A stretch of 64,000 bases of DNA from Flavobacterium sp. 123 (lineage in GTDB: Bacteria > Bacteroidota > Bacteroidia > Flavobacteriales > Flavobacteriaceae): assembly GCF_003634825.1 (NCBI RefSeq), contig NZ_RBXD01000001.1, forward strand, positions 2,254,501 to 2,318,500, written 5' to 3'. This document shows positions 7,188 to 18,300 of this stretch, piece after piece; the first letter of the stretch is position 1, and every line of letters begins with the position of its first letter. The translations under genes were made by a program, and so were the position numbers. The notes below the pieces were generated by a model. That model saw only the letters and a program-made list of their open reading frames with translations. It was not told the DNA's origin and searched no databases.

Positions 7188-9617
7188 TTACAGATTCCTT
7201 TTTTCGTTTTTGTTTTTTGATTCGTGAATAAACATTGTTAATTCACGAGTAAAAGTTTCAAGAGATAATATAGAGTTTTTGATATAACTAATAATTCCTG
7301 TAACTTCTTCTTTCGAAAGTTCTTCTTCTAATAGGTTTGAGATTCCAATTAACTGGCTAATAGGATGCCGAACTTTGTGTGAAGTCATAAACATCATTTG
7401 CTCAAGGTCATTGATGTATTGTTGTTTTTCTTGCTCTGCTTTTTTAAGATCAGTAATGTCATATCCTGTCAAAATGTATTTGTCACTGTTTTCTAAAGGA
7501 TGCAATATGCGTAACATATATTTTAGTTCTCCATCTTCAGTTATTAATTCATCGATCCATTCAACAGATTCATTTTCTTTTACTTTCTCAAAAGATTCCT
7601 TTCTTTTATTGGCAATTGTTTCGTCAATACCTTTTAATTTACAGTAATCAAAATCGCTTTTCCCTATAATCCAATCTCTGATTTCTTCACTTTCAATGCC
7701 TTTTGGGTTTACATATAAATAGTTTTTGTTGTGATCGTAAACAGCTATTTCTGTTGGAATTTTATTTAAGATATCATCTGTGAATTCCTTCTGTTTTTGT
7801 AATTCTTCGGTTCTTTTTTCTACTTTTTTTTCAAGATTTTGGTTAAGTCTTTTTATTTCTTGTTCTGCTTTTTTTCTTTGGCTAATATCAATAAAAGAAC
7901 CTATAAAACACATCGAGCCTTCTATTTCAAGACTTTCCACAGAAAAGAGAACATCTATTTCTTCGCCATTCATTCTTCGGAATTTAGATTCCATATTTTT
8001 TTCACGCCCACCAGCTTTTAGTATTTTTTGAGTAATTTTTTCTCCTTCAGAGGTGCTTATTGTTTTTAAGTCGGAAGCATTTTTACCCAGCACCATTTCT
8101 CTTTGAAAACCTGACATTTGACAAAAAGCATCGTTGACATATTTAATTTGCCTGTTTTTGATTTCTGTAATCACAATAGCAACAGGATTCGATTCTAAAA
8201 TCTGGAAGAATTTTTTTCGAGCGGCATCAATTTCTTGTTCGGCTTTATGTCTTTCGGTAGTGTCACGAGCCATGGCATATAAGTTTTCGTCAACTGGGAT
8301 GACATTCCATTCTAACCATTTATAGGTTCCGTCTTTGCATTTGTAACGGTTTGCAAAACTTAGAGTAGGTTCGCCAGCAGCTAACTTTTCCATTTCAGCA
8401 AGCGTTTTTTTGATATCATCGCTATGGACAAAATCTAAAAACCCTCTTGAAAGAAATTCTTCGTCAGTATATCCAAGCGTTTTTTGAAAAGCAGGATTTA
8501 TTCTTTTGAAATAACCATCATTTCCAGCCACACCAATCATGTCAATTGATATGTTGTAAAACATATCTCTTTCGAGTTCCACTTTTTTCTTTTCAGTAAT
8601 GTCTCTAAAAATCAGTACTGCTCCAATTATTTCTCCTTTTTTGTTATGAATTGGAGAACCGCTATCGTCTACATATATTTTTGTCCCATCCTTTTTTATT
8701 AAAATAGTGTTTTCATCCAGTAATACGGTTTTGTCTTCTCGAAGTGCTATACTTATTGGGTTTGTTACTTTTTGACCTGTTCTTTCATTTAAAATATTAA
8801 AAACAAAATCAATATTCTTACCTGTAATTTCTTCATTTTTCCAACCTATAATCTGACAGGCAGTTTTATTTATCATGGAGATAATGCCATTTGTATCAGT
8901 AGTTATAACTCCATCTCCAATACTGACGAGCGTTTGAGTAAACCATTCATTTTGAATAAACAGTTGTTCTTCGTTTTTTCTTCTTTGTTTGATTTGTTTT
9001 TTTAGGATATAAAATATGATTAAGAAGATACATAAACTAGTTAAAGTTCCTATTAATAGAATTATTTTAGAGGTATTTGTAGAGTTTTCTGTTTTGAGTC
9101 CTCTTTCTTCTAACAAGTATTGTTCTTCTTTGTCGAATTGATGAAAAACAACTCTAATTTCATCCATTATTCTTTTTCCTTCGCCACTATTTATTTCTTT
9201 CATGGCTTCGTTAACGCCTTTTTTTTGACGTAACGATATGTTGTTATAGATGAAACGGTATTTTTCTTGGGTTAACTTTTTAAGTTGTTCTACTCTTTGT
9301 AGCTGTTTTTTATTGTTAGAGAGGAAGGGTGTAATTTGATTAAATAGACTGTCTTTTTTAGCAGTTGAATTTGCCAAAGGCTCTAGGAAGTTAGCGTTCC
9401 CACTTATAATATAACCTCGATGTGCCGTTTCAGCATCTTTGATTGTAGAGAATAATTCCTTACTGTTTTGTAAAACTATGTAAGTATGTCGAACCCATTT
9501 TTCATTTTCAATGTTTTTTTGAAAAGATTGATATGAAAAAAGACTTAGTAAAATAAGTATACTGAGAGCGATGAAGAATCCTAAATTGGCTAATTTGTTT
9601 TCAGATTTCCAGTTCAT
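7188..9617 (-). CDS. CHASE3/multi-PAS membrane sensor ending after the DHp helix (no ATPase domain)
   Basis: The 809-residue protein has a membrane segment at about 12-31, a CHASE3-type periplasmic domain (DAETAHRGYIISG at 61-73), a second membrane segment at about 185-206, then about four PAS/PAC modules (roughly 222-340, 347-462, 470-590 and 628-740) with a coiled coil near 590-620. It ends in a dimerisation-like helix with TSHKVRHPISQ, the candidate phosphoacceptor His being residue 747. After this only about 62 residues remain and there is no HATPase (N, G1, G2 boxes). The 255 bases downstream are too short to hold a frameshifted ATPase domain. It must either be phosphorylated by another kinase or signal differently. 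Confidence 0.88.
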   Translation of the reverse strand: MNWKSENKLANLGFFIALSILILLSLFSYQSFQKNIENEKWVRHTYIVLQNSKELFSTIKDAETAHRGYIISGNANFLEPLANSTAKKDSLFNQITPFLSNNKKQLQRVEQLKKLTQEKYRFIYNNISLRQKKGVNEAMKEINSGEGKRIMDEIRVVFHQFDKEEQYLLEERGLKTENSTNTSKIILLIGTLTSLCIFLIIFYILKKQIKQRRKNEEQLFIQNEWFTQTLVSIGDGVITTDTNGIISMINKTACQIIGWKNEEITGKNIDFVFNILNERTGQKVTNPISIALREDKTVLLDENTILIKKDGTKIYVDDSGSPIHNKKGEIIGAVLIFRDITEKKKVELERDMFYNISIDMIGVAGNDGYFKRINPAFQKTLGYTDEEFLSRGFLDFVHSDDIKKTLAEMEKLAAGEPTLSFANRYKCKDGTYKWLEWNVIPVDENLYAMARDTTERHKAEQEIDAARKKFFQILESNPVAIVITEIKNRQIKYVNDAFCQMSGFQREMVLGKNASDLKTISTSEGEKITQKILKAGGREKNMESKFRRMNGEEIDVLFSVESLEIEGSMCFIGSFIDISQRKKAEQEIKRLNQNLEKKVEKRTEELQKQKEFTDDILNKIPTEIAVYDHNKNYLYVNPKGIESEEIRDWIIGKSDFDYCKLKGIDETIANKRKESFEKVKENESVEWIDELITEDGELKYMLRILHPLENSDKYILTGYDITDLKKAEQEKQQYINDLEQMMFMTSHKVRHPISQLIGISNLLEEELSKEEVTGIISYIKNSILSLETFTRELTMFIHESKNKNEKRNL

Positions 9618-10184
9618 AAAAGTTTATTTATAAGTGGGGACTTTCTTTAAATAAAATACTTATAGATTGCGACTTCAGCATAATTTTGACTCTAAATTAT
9701 AATAGTTATTGAAATAATTTAGAGAACTAATAACTGTCAAAACAGCATTACATTAATGATGCTTTACACAAATTTAGTAATTTTTTTCATTGGAAAATAG
9801 ATAGGAGCTTCAATGTTTTTAATTCATTTAGAAACATACTTTTTTCTATGGAAAATAATCGTTTGTTGAACCAAATCAATGCAAAAAAACTAAATAATAA
9901 AAACGCGAAACTCGCAACATGATGTTACTAGTTCAAGTGAATAATCACTGTAATGAAATCATCCGTATTTTATTTTAAGATATAAGTATAATTTAAAAAC
10001 TACCGTATTTATTGATATACTTTTGTTTGGATAAATTTTAAATTAACTAAAACCCTTTTTCAGATTGTTATTAGTTTCTAAATTTTCTTCAAGAAATCAC
10101 TCAAACTAATTTTTAAAGATTACTAAAAGAGTTACAGTGATTTTGGTTTTTTATTTAGGTTGAAACTATTAATATTTTTTTTGA
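9618..10184. other. Intergenic region between divergent regulators
   Basis: AT-rich spacer between the minus-strand PAS sensor and the plus-strand TPR/AraC regulator, so both promoters should lie here. I see a TACTTTTG -7-like element at 10018-10025 without a matching TTG, and small palindromes at 9916-9926 and 9936-9949. No convincing open frame or RNA. Confidence 0.4.
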
Positions 10185-12002
10185 ATGAGAGATTTTAAAT
10201 TCATTTGCATCCTATCCTTATTTATTCTTGTTTTTTATTCCTGTGAATTTAATCATTCTGAGAAAACGGACATTTCAATAGAAGAATTATTAAATAATGC
10301 AGAAAAAGAGATTAAAACGAATCCCAATTCGGCTCTTGTTTTTACTAATACGGTATTAAAATCTTCGAAAAAACAAAAGTTGAATGACGAACAACTGATA
10401 CGTGTTTATAAGTTGCGTCAAGAGGCATTTTCTAATCTTCAGAATATGGATTCGGTTTTGTCAACGGGAAAGCAAATAAGAGCATTTGCAGGAAAAATTC
10501 AAGATTCATTAGCTATTGCTCAGTCACTTTTATTGGTTAAAGGCGATATTGATTTTACGAATCAACAAGAAATGGCTCCTTATTTTCAGGGTGCTATAGC
10601 TACTTTTAAAAATAATAATATGCCATTTGAATCGGCAAAATTGAGTGCTACTTATGGTGCTATATTGTGCCATAAAGGTGATTTTGTCAATGCGCAAAAG
10701 TTTTTATTGGATTCGTACGAGGTATTGAATAAACTAGATAGTATTAAGCCCATTATTAATGTTTGTATGAATATTGGGAGTGCATATTCATATACCAAGA
10801 GTACTGAAAAATCCTTAGAATATTATAGAAAAGCATATGAAGCTGCTTTGAAAGTGAAAGATTCTAATTCTATTTCCTCCGTATTGATGAATATTGGAAC
10901 TTTTTATGCAGATGACATAAAAGACCAAGACAAAGCGTTGGATTATTACTTTAGAGCATTACAATATGTATCTGGAAAATCAGGTGCTTATTTGAAAATG
11001 AAAATCGATTATAATGTTGCTGTGGCTTCTTTTGCCAAAGGTGATTTAACATCATCGGAACGAACTTTTCAAAGTATGCTTGCGGATTGTATTAAAATCC
11101 AGGCTTATGAAGGTGTCGCTATGGCAAGTAAAGGTCTGGGTGATCTTTATATTAAAAAGCAGCAACCTGACAAAGCCTTGGCTTATTTGACTCGTGCAAT
11201 TCATTTAGCGGATTCATTAGGGATGTCCTTTGAGGCCTTACAGATGCAGCCTTCGTTATTAAAATTATATAAAAACAACAAAAATTTTGAAGCGGCTTTA
11301 CTGGTATCTGAACAGATGAAAATAAGTACAGATTCATTGCTTTCATTGGATAAACAAAAAGCCTTACATGAATTAGAAATCAAATATGAAACATCCAAAA
11401 AAGAAGAGGAAAACAAACATTTACTTCAAGTATTAGGATACAAGCAAAAAACGATTGTGATATTATTTATATTGATGTTTTTTGCAGCAGGATTAGTTCT
11501 TTTATATCGTCAACGTTCTTTATTTCTGAAAGAAAGAAATAAAGCCTATGATGTTTTGATGGACAAATATCGATTAGCTAAAGCAGAAAAAAATACAATT
11601 TTAGAAGCTAAAGCACCAGTTTTAAAAGAAAATTTAGACTATTCAAAAAAATTAAAAAACAAAATGCAAGAATATTTTGTAAACCAAAAACCATACTTGA
11701 ATCCTAAATTAAAATTAGAAGATATTGTACTAGAATTAGGTGTGCCTAAAAAAGAAATCACTCAGTTATTGAAACAAGAATATGGTTTCAATTTCAATAC
11801 CTATGTTAATAGTTTCAGGGTTGAGGAATTAAAACAATTATTTTCTGATCCAGCCTATGCTAATTTTAAAATAGAAAGTGTAGCCGAAAAAGCTGGATTT
11901 GGTTCTAAGCAAAGTTTTTATAATGCATTTGAAACGTTTACGGGAGTAAAACCTAATTATTACCGAAGTCAAATTGCCGATAAAACAATGTCTAAATCAT
12001 AA
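10185..12002 (+). CDS. TPR membrane-bound regulator with AraC-type DNA-binding domain
   Basis: Begins with a hydrophobic signal/lipobox-like segment (LFILVFYSC, Cys about residue 20), followed by about 350 residues of tetratricopeptide helices (for example SLEYYRKAYEAAL and ALDYYFRALQY), a membrane segment near 422-442 and a C-terminal AraC-family helix-turn-helix at about 510-600 (NTYVNSFRVEELKQL, AEKAGFGSKQSFYNAFETFTG). The topology implies periplasmic TPRs and a cytoplasmic DNA-binding end, a one-component layout common in Bacteroidota. It is immediately upstream of the giant repeat protein at 12365 and on the same strand, but a terminator at 12025-12063 separates them, so any control of that gene would be in trans. 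Confidence 0.85.
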   Translation: MRDFKFICILSLFILVFYSCEFNHSEKTDISIEELLNNAEKEIKTNPNSALVFTNTVLKSSKKQKLNDEQLIRVYKLRQEAFSNLQNMDSVLSTGKQIRAFAGKIQDSLAIAQSLLLVKGDIDFTNQQEMAPYFQGAIATFKNNNMPFESAKLSATYGAILCHKGDFVNAQKFLLDSYEVLNKLDSIKPIINVCMNIGSAYSYTKSTEKSLEYYRKAYEAALKVKDSNSISSVLMNIGTFYADDIKDQDKALDYYFRALQYVSGKSGAYLKMKIDYNVAVASFAKGDLTSSERTFQSMLADCIKIQAYEGVAMASKGLGDLYIKKQQPDKALAYLTRAIHLADSLGMSFEALQMQPSLLKLYKNNKNFEAALLVSEQMKISTDSLLSLDKQKALHELEIKYETSKKEEENKHLLQVLGYKQKTIVILFILMFFAAGLVLLYRQRSLFLKERNKAYDVLMDKYRLAKAEKNTILEAKAPVLKENLDYSKKLKNKMQEYFVNQKPYLNPKLKLEDIVLELGVPKKEITQLLKQEYGFNFNTYVNSFRVEELKQLFSDPAYANFKIESVAEKAGFGSKQSFYNAFETFTGVKPNYYRSQIADKTMSKS

Positions 12003-12364
12003 ACCACATTCTTTTTATTAAATCAAGTCAAAGCCTTCTATTGAAGCCTTTGACTTTTTTTTTGCCTATTGTTTTTTGAAAAGGTTTTCTAAAATGGAAT
12101 GTAAGTGTCAACGTGTTTTTAGGACCTATTTCTATTTTTTTTTGAAATTTCATTATGGAAATAAGTCTAAAATTGTTTTGTAATAAACTGCTTTAAATCA
12201 GGTTTTTATGTTTTTTTAGTTACTCTTATTTAATGATTCTGGACTACGACTTTTTGCGGTTCAGCGCTTGATACTCTTACTTTGTTTCGCTTTGGCGCTA
12301 ATTAAGTAATAGATATAAAATTAGTTACAAGCATAAATTAAAAAATTAAAATCATTTATTGAAC
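12003..12364. other. Intergenic region upstream of the giant secreted protein
   Basis: Holds the terminator at 12025-12063 and then the presumed promoter and leader of the giant gene. Around 12240-12300 is a patch richer in G and C than its surroundings (GCGGTTCAGCGC ... CTTTGGCGCT) whose ends can pair as AGCGC/GCGCT around a long loop. No good TTG-N20-TAnnTTTG promoter is visible. Confidence 0.4.
12025..12063 (+). terminator. Terminator of the TPR/AraC regulator gene
   Basis: AAGTCAAAG pairs with CTTTGACTT; inside, CTTC pairs with GAAG around TATT with one C/C mismatch. A run of T follows. Confidence 0.85.
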
Positions 12365-15300
12365 ATGATCAAAAAATTACTTGTAGTATTACTGGCTTCA
12401 TCAAAAAAAGATTTGAAAACTTCATTATTTTTAAATTTAATAATGATTAGTTTTCTGTTTCTATCCTCTTATCAGTGTTTAGGGCAGACTTTGCCTTTTG
12501 ATAATTTTCAAAAGGAACCTTCTGGTAATTATGGATTTGGGTTAGAATCTGATAATCAAGATAGTCCAGAATTAGCTATAGTTCCAATAGTCACGGATGC
12601 TACTAACTATATTATTAATAACATACAATTGAAAATAAATTTTAATGTTGGTCATCTTTCTTTAAAAATATATAAATCTTCAGAAACTATTCCTTATGTC
12701 CCAACTGGATCTCCATTAGCTACGAATGTTTATAGTGGTACACAAACGACAAGTTATCCCTGGGACAGTGGAGAGTTACACATTGTATTAGAGCCTAACA
12801 ATAGATATGTTTTAGTATTAGAGTGTATAACGGGATACATAAATTGGGAAACCTCTGTTGGAACGGGATATTTAGCTTACAGTGTTACAGGATATAACCC
12901 ACAAACATCAACAACGTATACATCAGGTGTTAGCGGTATAGGTCCGTCAGTTTATTATAAGGTTTCTACAGCACCTGCAACACCAACAATTACCGCTGTG
13001 CCTGCAATTCTAGTTTCCTCTACTTCAGTAAATGTTAGCGGAAACATTACTGACTTGGGTGCGACTAGCCCAACAGATCATGGTTTTGTCTGGAGTACTT
13101 CTCCTAATCCAACTATTGATTTAACAACTAAAATATCTTTGGGTAGCAAATCTGCAACAGGCACATTTTCCAATACCCTAACAGGTTTAACGCCTAACAC
13201 GACTTATTATGTTAGGGGTTATGCAACAAATAGTATGGGTACAAATTACAGTAATGAAATAGTCTTCGCTACTAATTTTAATCCTGTAATTGCACCAATT
13301 AATAACGGTTCAAATTTTGTATTTAATTTTCCGCAAAAAAGCCTTATTTCACAAGGTAATCTTTTAGTTAAATTATTTGGAAGTATTTTTAAGCCAAATT
13401 CTGTTTTTAGTATTCGCCTGTTTTCAGATCCAGTAACATTAGCAACAGGAACTATAGATAGCAATGGTATACTAGATCAAGCAGTGATATTACCTGCAGG
13501 TACTCCCTCAGGATTGCATCATGTTGTTTTAGGAGCTGAATTAGCGAATGGGACTCTTGTGCAACAAGAAGTTCCAATAACGGTGGCAGAGGATGGTAGT
13601 GTGACGTATGGTACCGATAGTGTGATGATAAATATTCAGGAAAATACGAATGCCGTTACAACTTTATCAGCAACAGATAGTGATGTTCCGGCTCAAACTT
13701 TGACTTATGCAATTGCAGGCGGTGAAGACGCAGCGAGATTTTCTATAAATAGTACTACTGGGGTACTAACCTTGGTAGCTCCAGCCGATTTTGAATTACC
13801 AACTGATACCAACAATGATAATGTATATGTGGTAGATGTTTCAGTTGCTGATAATGGTAGCCTGAATAAGTCTGATTTGAATACTTTTTATGTGACAATA
13901 AACAATACTCCTGAAGCACCAACATTAAGTAGTCCAAGTTCGTTCCCAGCAATAACAGGGGCTACAGTTGGAGGGACTGTTGTCAACGATGGGGGTGGCG
14001 GTTTGATTACCGAAAGAGGAATTGTATATGCCTTAACAAGTGTTAACTCAAATCCAGTACTTGGAGAAACTGGAGTTAGTAAAGTAACAAATCCAGGAAC
14101 TACAGGAGTTTTCACCAATTTAATTTCTGGGTTAACAGCCAGTTCAGCCTATACTTTTAAAGGGTATGCTACAAATGCTACAGGGACAACTTATACTTTT
14201 GCCAATCAATTTACGACTTCTGGAGCCAATTCAGGGCCAAGTATCAGTTACGAAACGCCACAAAATTACGAGCTGAATAAGGCAATAACCGCCTTGAGTC
14301 CAGTAAGCATAGGAAGTGCAATTCCAGCATTGACTTACAAGCAAGTAAGTACATTTGCGGGAACCACTACTGGGTTTTTGGATGCTACAGAAACGGCAGC
14401 AAAAATGAATGGTCCTTTGGGAATGACATTAGATGCTAATGGGAATGTTTATTTTATTGATTCAGCTAATCAACGCATTCGTAAAATGACTCCTGAGGGC
14501 GTAGTTACAACAATTGCAGGGGATGGTTATTATTCTTTCTTTTATGGTCGTTTCAAAGATAATGCAACAGGAACCGTAGCTAGTTTCAACTGGCCTTCAG
14601 ATTTGGCTTTGGATACGGCCAATAACTGCTTGTATGTAGCCGATAAAGAAAATGATCGTATCCGTAAAGTTTCATTAATAGCACCTTATGCGGTAACCAC
14701 TTTTGCAGGTTCAGGAACTAGTAGCTCCGTTGATGGAATTGGTACTGCTGCTACTTTCAAAAAACCAAGTGGAATTACAATAGATCCAAGTGGAACTTAT
14801 TTATATGTTACCGATAGAGCAGGGAATAAGATTCGTCGTATCACCATTAGTTCAGCTCAGGTGGTAACTATTGCGGGTAGTGGAACTCAAAGTACTTTAG
14901 ATAATGCTACAGGAACTGCTGCTACTTTCAATGACCCTACGGGTATTGCGGTAGATGCTAACTTTGTTTATGTAAGTGATTTTGGCGGACATAAAATCCG
15001 TAAAATAGCCAAAACCAGTCCTTATGCGGTAACAACTGTTGCCGGTTCTGGAACAAAAAGTTCGGTAGATAGTTCAGGAACTGAGGCTACTTTTGACAAT
15101 CCATACGGAATGACGATAGACGGAGCAGGAAATTTATTTGTAGCCGAATGGGGAAACAAAATCAGAAAAATTACCCCATCAGGATTGGTATCAACTATTG
15201 CAGGTAGTGGTACAGCATCATCATTAGATGGTAATGGTAGCGCAGCTACTTTTAATGAACCAGCTAATATCGTTATTAATCCAACAACTGGAATTGCTTA

Positions 15301-18300
15301 TGTGTCTGAATGGACTGGCGATAGAATCCGAAAAATAAATTTAGGAGGATATACGGTAGCACCAACAACATTGCCTACTGGTCTGAGCTTTAATGGTAGT
15401 ACAGGAATCGTTACAGGTACACCAACAGCTGTCAGCGACCCAACAGAATATACGGTTACGGGATACAATTATTATGGAAAAAGTACTGCTGCACTTAGTA
15501 TAACAACGGCGAATTTGCCAACTGTGACTACAGATGCAGTTTCAGCCGTAACAGTTACAACAGCTACTGCCGGAGGAAATGTTACCACTAATGGCGGTAC
15601 TACATTATCAGAAAAAGGGATTTGCTGGAGCACCAGTGCAACCCCTACTGTTTCCGATAATAAAGTGATAAATAGCTCCACAGCTATAGGCACTTATACC
15701 AGTGAAATATCAGGATTAGCACCTCTTACTACCTATTATGTCAGAGCCTATGCCACCAGTGTTTTGGGTACAGCTTATGGTGCTATAGTGAGTTTTACCA
15801 CTAAAGTGCAAGCGCCAATTATCAGTTACACTATTCCTAATCAATTTGTAGTTAATACGGTAATAAGCCCTTTAGTTGTAAACAATACTGGAGGAGCAAT
15901 TCCTTTAGGGATAATAAACAAAGTATCTACTTTGGCAGGAAGTGATGGAATCTCAGGTGCAACAGATGGCATAGGAACTTCAGCTAGTTTTAGTAACCCA
16001 TCAGGTGTTGCTATTGATGCGGCTGGCAACCTTTATATAGCCGATCGGTTTAATCATAAAATTCGAAAAATTACTCCATCGGGATTGGTTTCTACTTTCG
16101 CAGGAAGTGGAACTATTGGAGCTACAGACGGTACGGGTAGTTCAGCGAGTTTTAGTATACCAACAGGCGTTGCTATTGATGCGGCGGGTAACATATATGT
16201 AGCCGATTATGGTAACAATAAAATACGAAAAATTACTGCAGCTGGTACTGTTACAACCTTTGCAGGAATAGGAACCAGAGGTGCAACAGATGGTAGGGGA
16301 ACTGTAGCCAGTTTTAATTTACCTTCTGCAGTTGCAGTTGATGGGGCAGGCAATGTTTATGTAGCGGATACTAGTAATAATAAAATACGAAAAATTACCC
16401 CAGCAGGAGTGGTTACTACTTTGGCAGGGAGTGGAGATAAAGGGGCAACAGATGGTACGGGAACTGCAGCTAGTTTTAATTTGCCTAGTGGTATAGTTGT
16501 GGACGCAGAAGCTAATGTTTATGTGGCCGATAGAGAAAACCATGTAATACGAAAAATCACTCCAGCAGGAGCGGTTACTACTCTGGCAGGGAGTGGAATT
16601 GTTGGGGCAACAGATGGCACAGGTACTACAGCCAGTTTTAAATACCCATATGGAGTTACAGTGGATATGGAAGCTAATGTTTATGTAGCAGATACTTATA
16701 ATAATACTATACGAAAAATTACCCCAGCAGGAGTAGTTACTACTTTGGCAGGGAATGAGAGTGATGAGGTAAGAGACGCTAGTGGATTTACAGCCAGTTT
16801 TAGATTCCCTAATAGTATAGCTGTGGATGCCGAAGCTAATGTTTATGTAGCTGATACATACAATTATAAAATACAAAAAATCAGTTTAAAAGGTTATTCG
16901 GTATCGCCCGCTTTGCCTACAGGTTTAGTGTTGAATACCGATGGTAGTATATCAGGAACACCAACAGCTTTAAGAGCTGCGACTGATTATACAGTAACAG
17001 CGACGAATGCAGGAGGTAGTAGTTCAACAACTTTAAGAATTGCTATAGTTGATGCTTCTTCAGTAGTGTTGCCTAGCGTAACAACTAGTTCTGTAAGCAT
17101 GATAACTTCAAGTGGAGCAGTTACAGGAGGAAATGTAACTTCAGTTGGGAATGATGCTGCAACTGTTAGTGGAGTTTGTTGGAGTACAGCTTCGAATCCA
17201 ACAATTCTAAACAATAAGACTATAGATGGAACTGGTAGTGGTGTTTTCAACAGTACTTTAACTGGATTATCTGCAAGTACAAAATATTATGTAAGGTCTT
17301 ATGCAACCAATAGTGCGGGTACCAGCTATGGAAATGAAATTAGTTTTACGACATCAGCGCAGGGTACAATACAACTTGCAATTTCTAATCCTACAGTAAC
17401 GCTAAGTAAAACTTATGACGGAACTGTTTCGGCTGTGGTAACAGCAGGAACTCTTTCAGGAATTGTAGGTTCAGATGATGTTAAGGTTAGTGCAGTAGCG
17501 ACTTATAATACAGTTGCTGTTGGAACCGAAAAAACAATCACAGTTGTGTATACTTTGTCAGGAGAAGATGCTACTAAATATAGCAAACCGGCTAATTATA
17601 TCATAACTACAGGTAGTGTTACTTCCAAAGTTCTGACTATTTCTAATCCAACTTTAACGCTAAGTAAAACCTATGATGGAACTACTTCGGCAGCGGTAAC
17701 AGTAGGAACTCTTTCGGGAGTTGTAGGTTCAGATGATGTTAGTGTTAGCGCAGTAGCGACTTATGATTCGGCTAGTATTGGAACTGAAAAAACAATTACA
17801 GTGGTTTATACTTTGTCAGGAGAAGATGCTGCTAAATACAGCAAACCGGCTAATTATACTATAAATACTGGAATTATTAGTGCAAAAGCTTTGACTATTT
17901 CTAATCCAACTTTAACGCTAAGTAAAACCTATGATGGAACTACTTCGGCAGCGGTAACAGTAGGAACTCTTTCGGGAGTTGTAGGTTCAGATGATGTTAG
18001 TGTTAGCGCAGTAGCGACTTATGATTCGGCTAGTATTGGAACTGAAAAAACAATTACAGTGGTTTATACTTTGTCAGGAGAAGATGCTGCTAAATACAGC
18101 AAACCGGCTAATTATACTATAAATACTGGAATTATTAGTGCAAAAGCTTTGACTATTTCTAATCCAACTTTAACGCTAAGTAAAACCTATGATGGAACTG
18201 CTTCGGCAGTAGTAACTGCAGGAACACTTTCGGGAGTTGTGGGTTCAGACGATGTAACGGTTAGTGCAGTAGCAACTTATGACAATAAAAATTCAGGAAC

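Noticed and set aside
10018..10025. Promoter of the TPR/AraC regulator based on TACTTTTG
   Set aside because: There is no TTG 17-23 bases upstream and the gene is 160 bases away; too weak to list as a promoter.
12359..12364. TTG start of the giant protein at 12359
   Set aside because: An ATG lies six bases downstream in frame and gives the same signal sequence; ATG is the simpler choice.
16319..16876. Long open frame (185 codons) opposite the giant protein gene
   Set aside because: It mirrors the NHL repeat periodicity on the other strand, has no start context and no recognisable protein; it is a shadow of the repeats.
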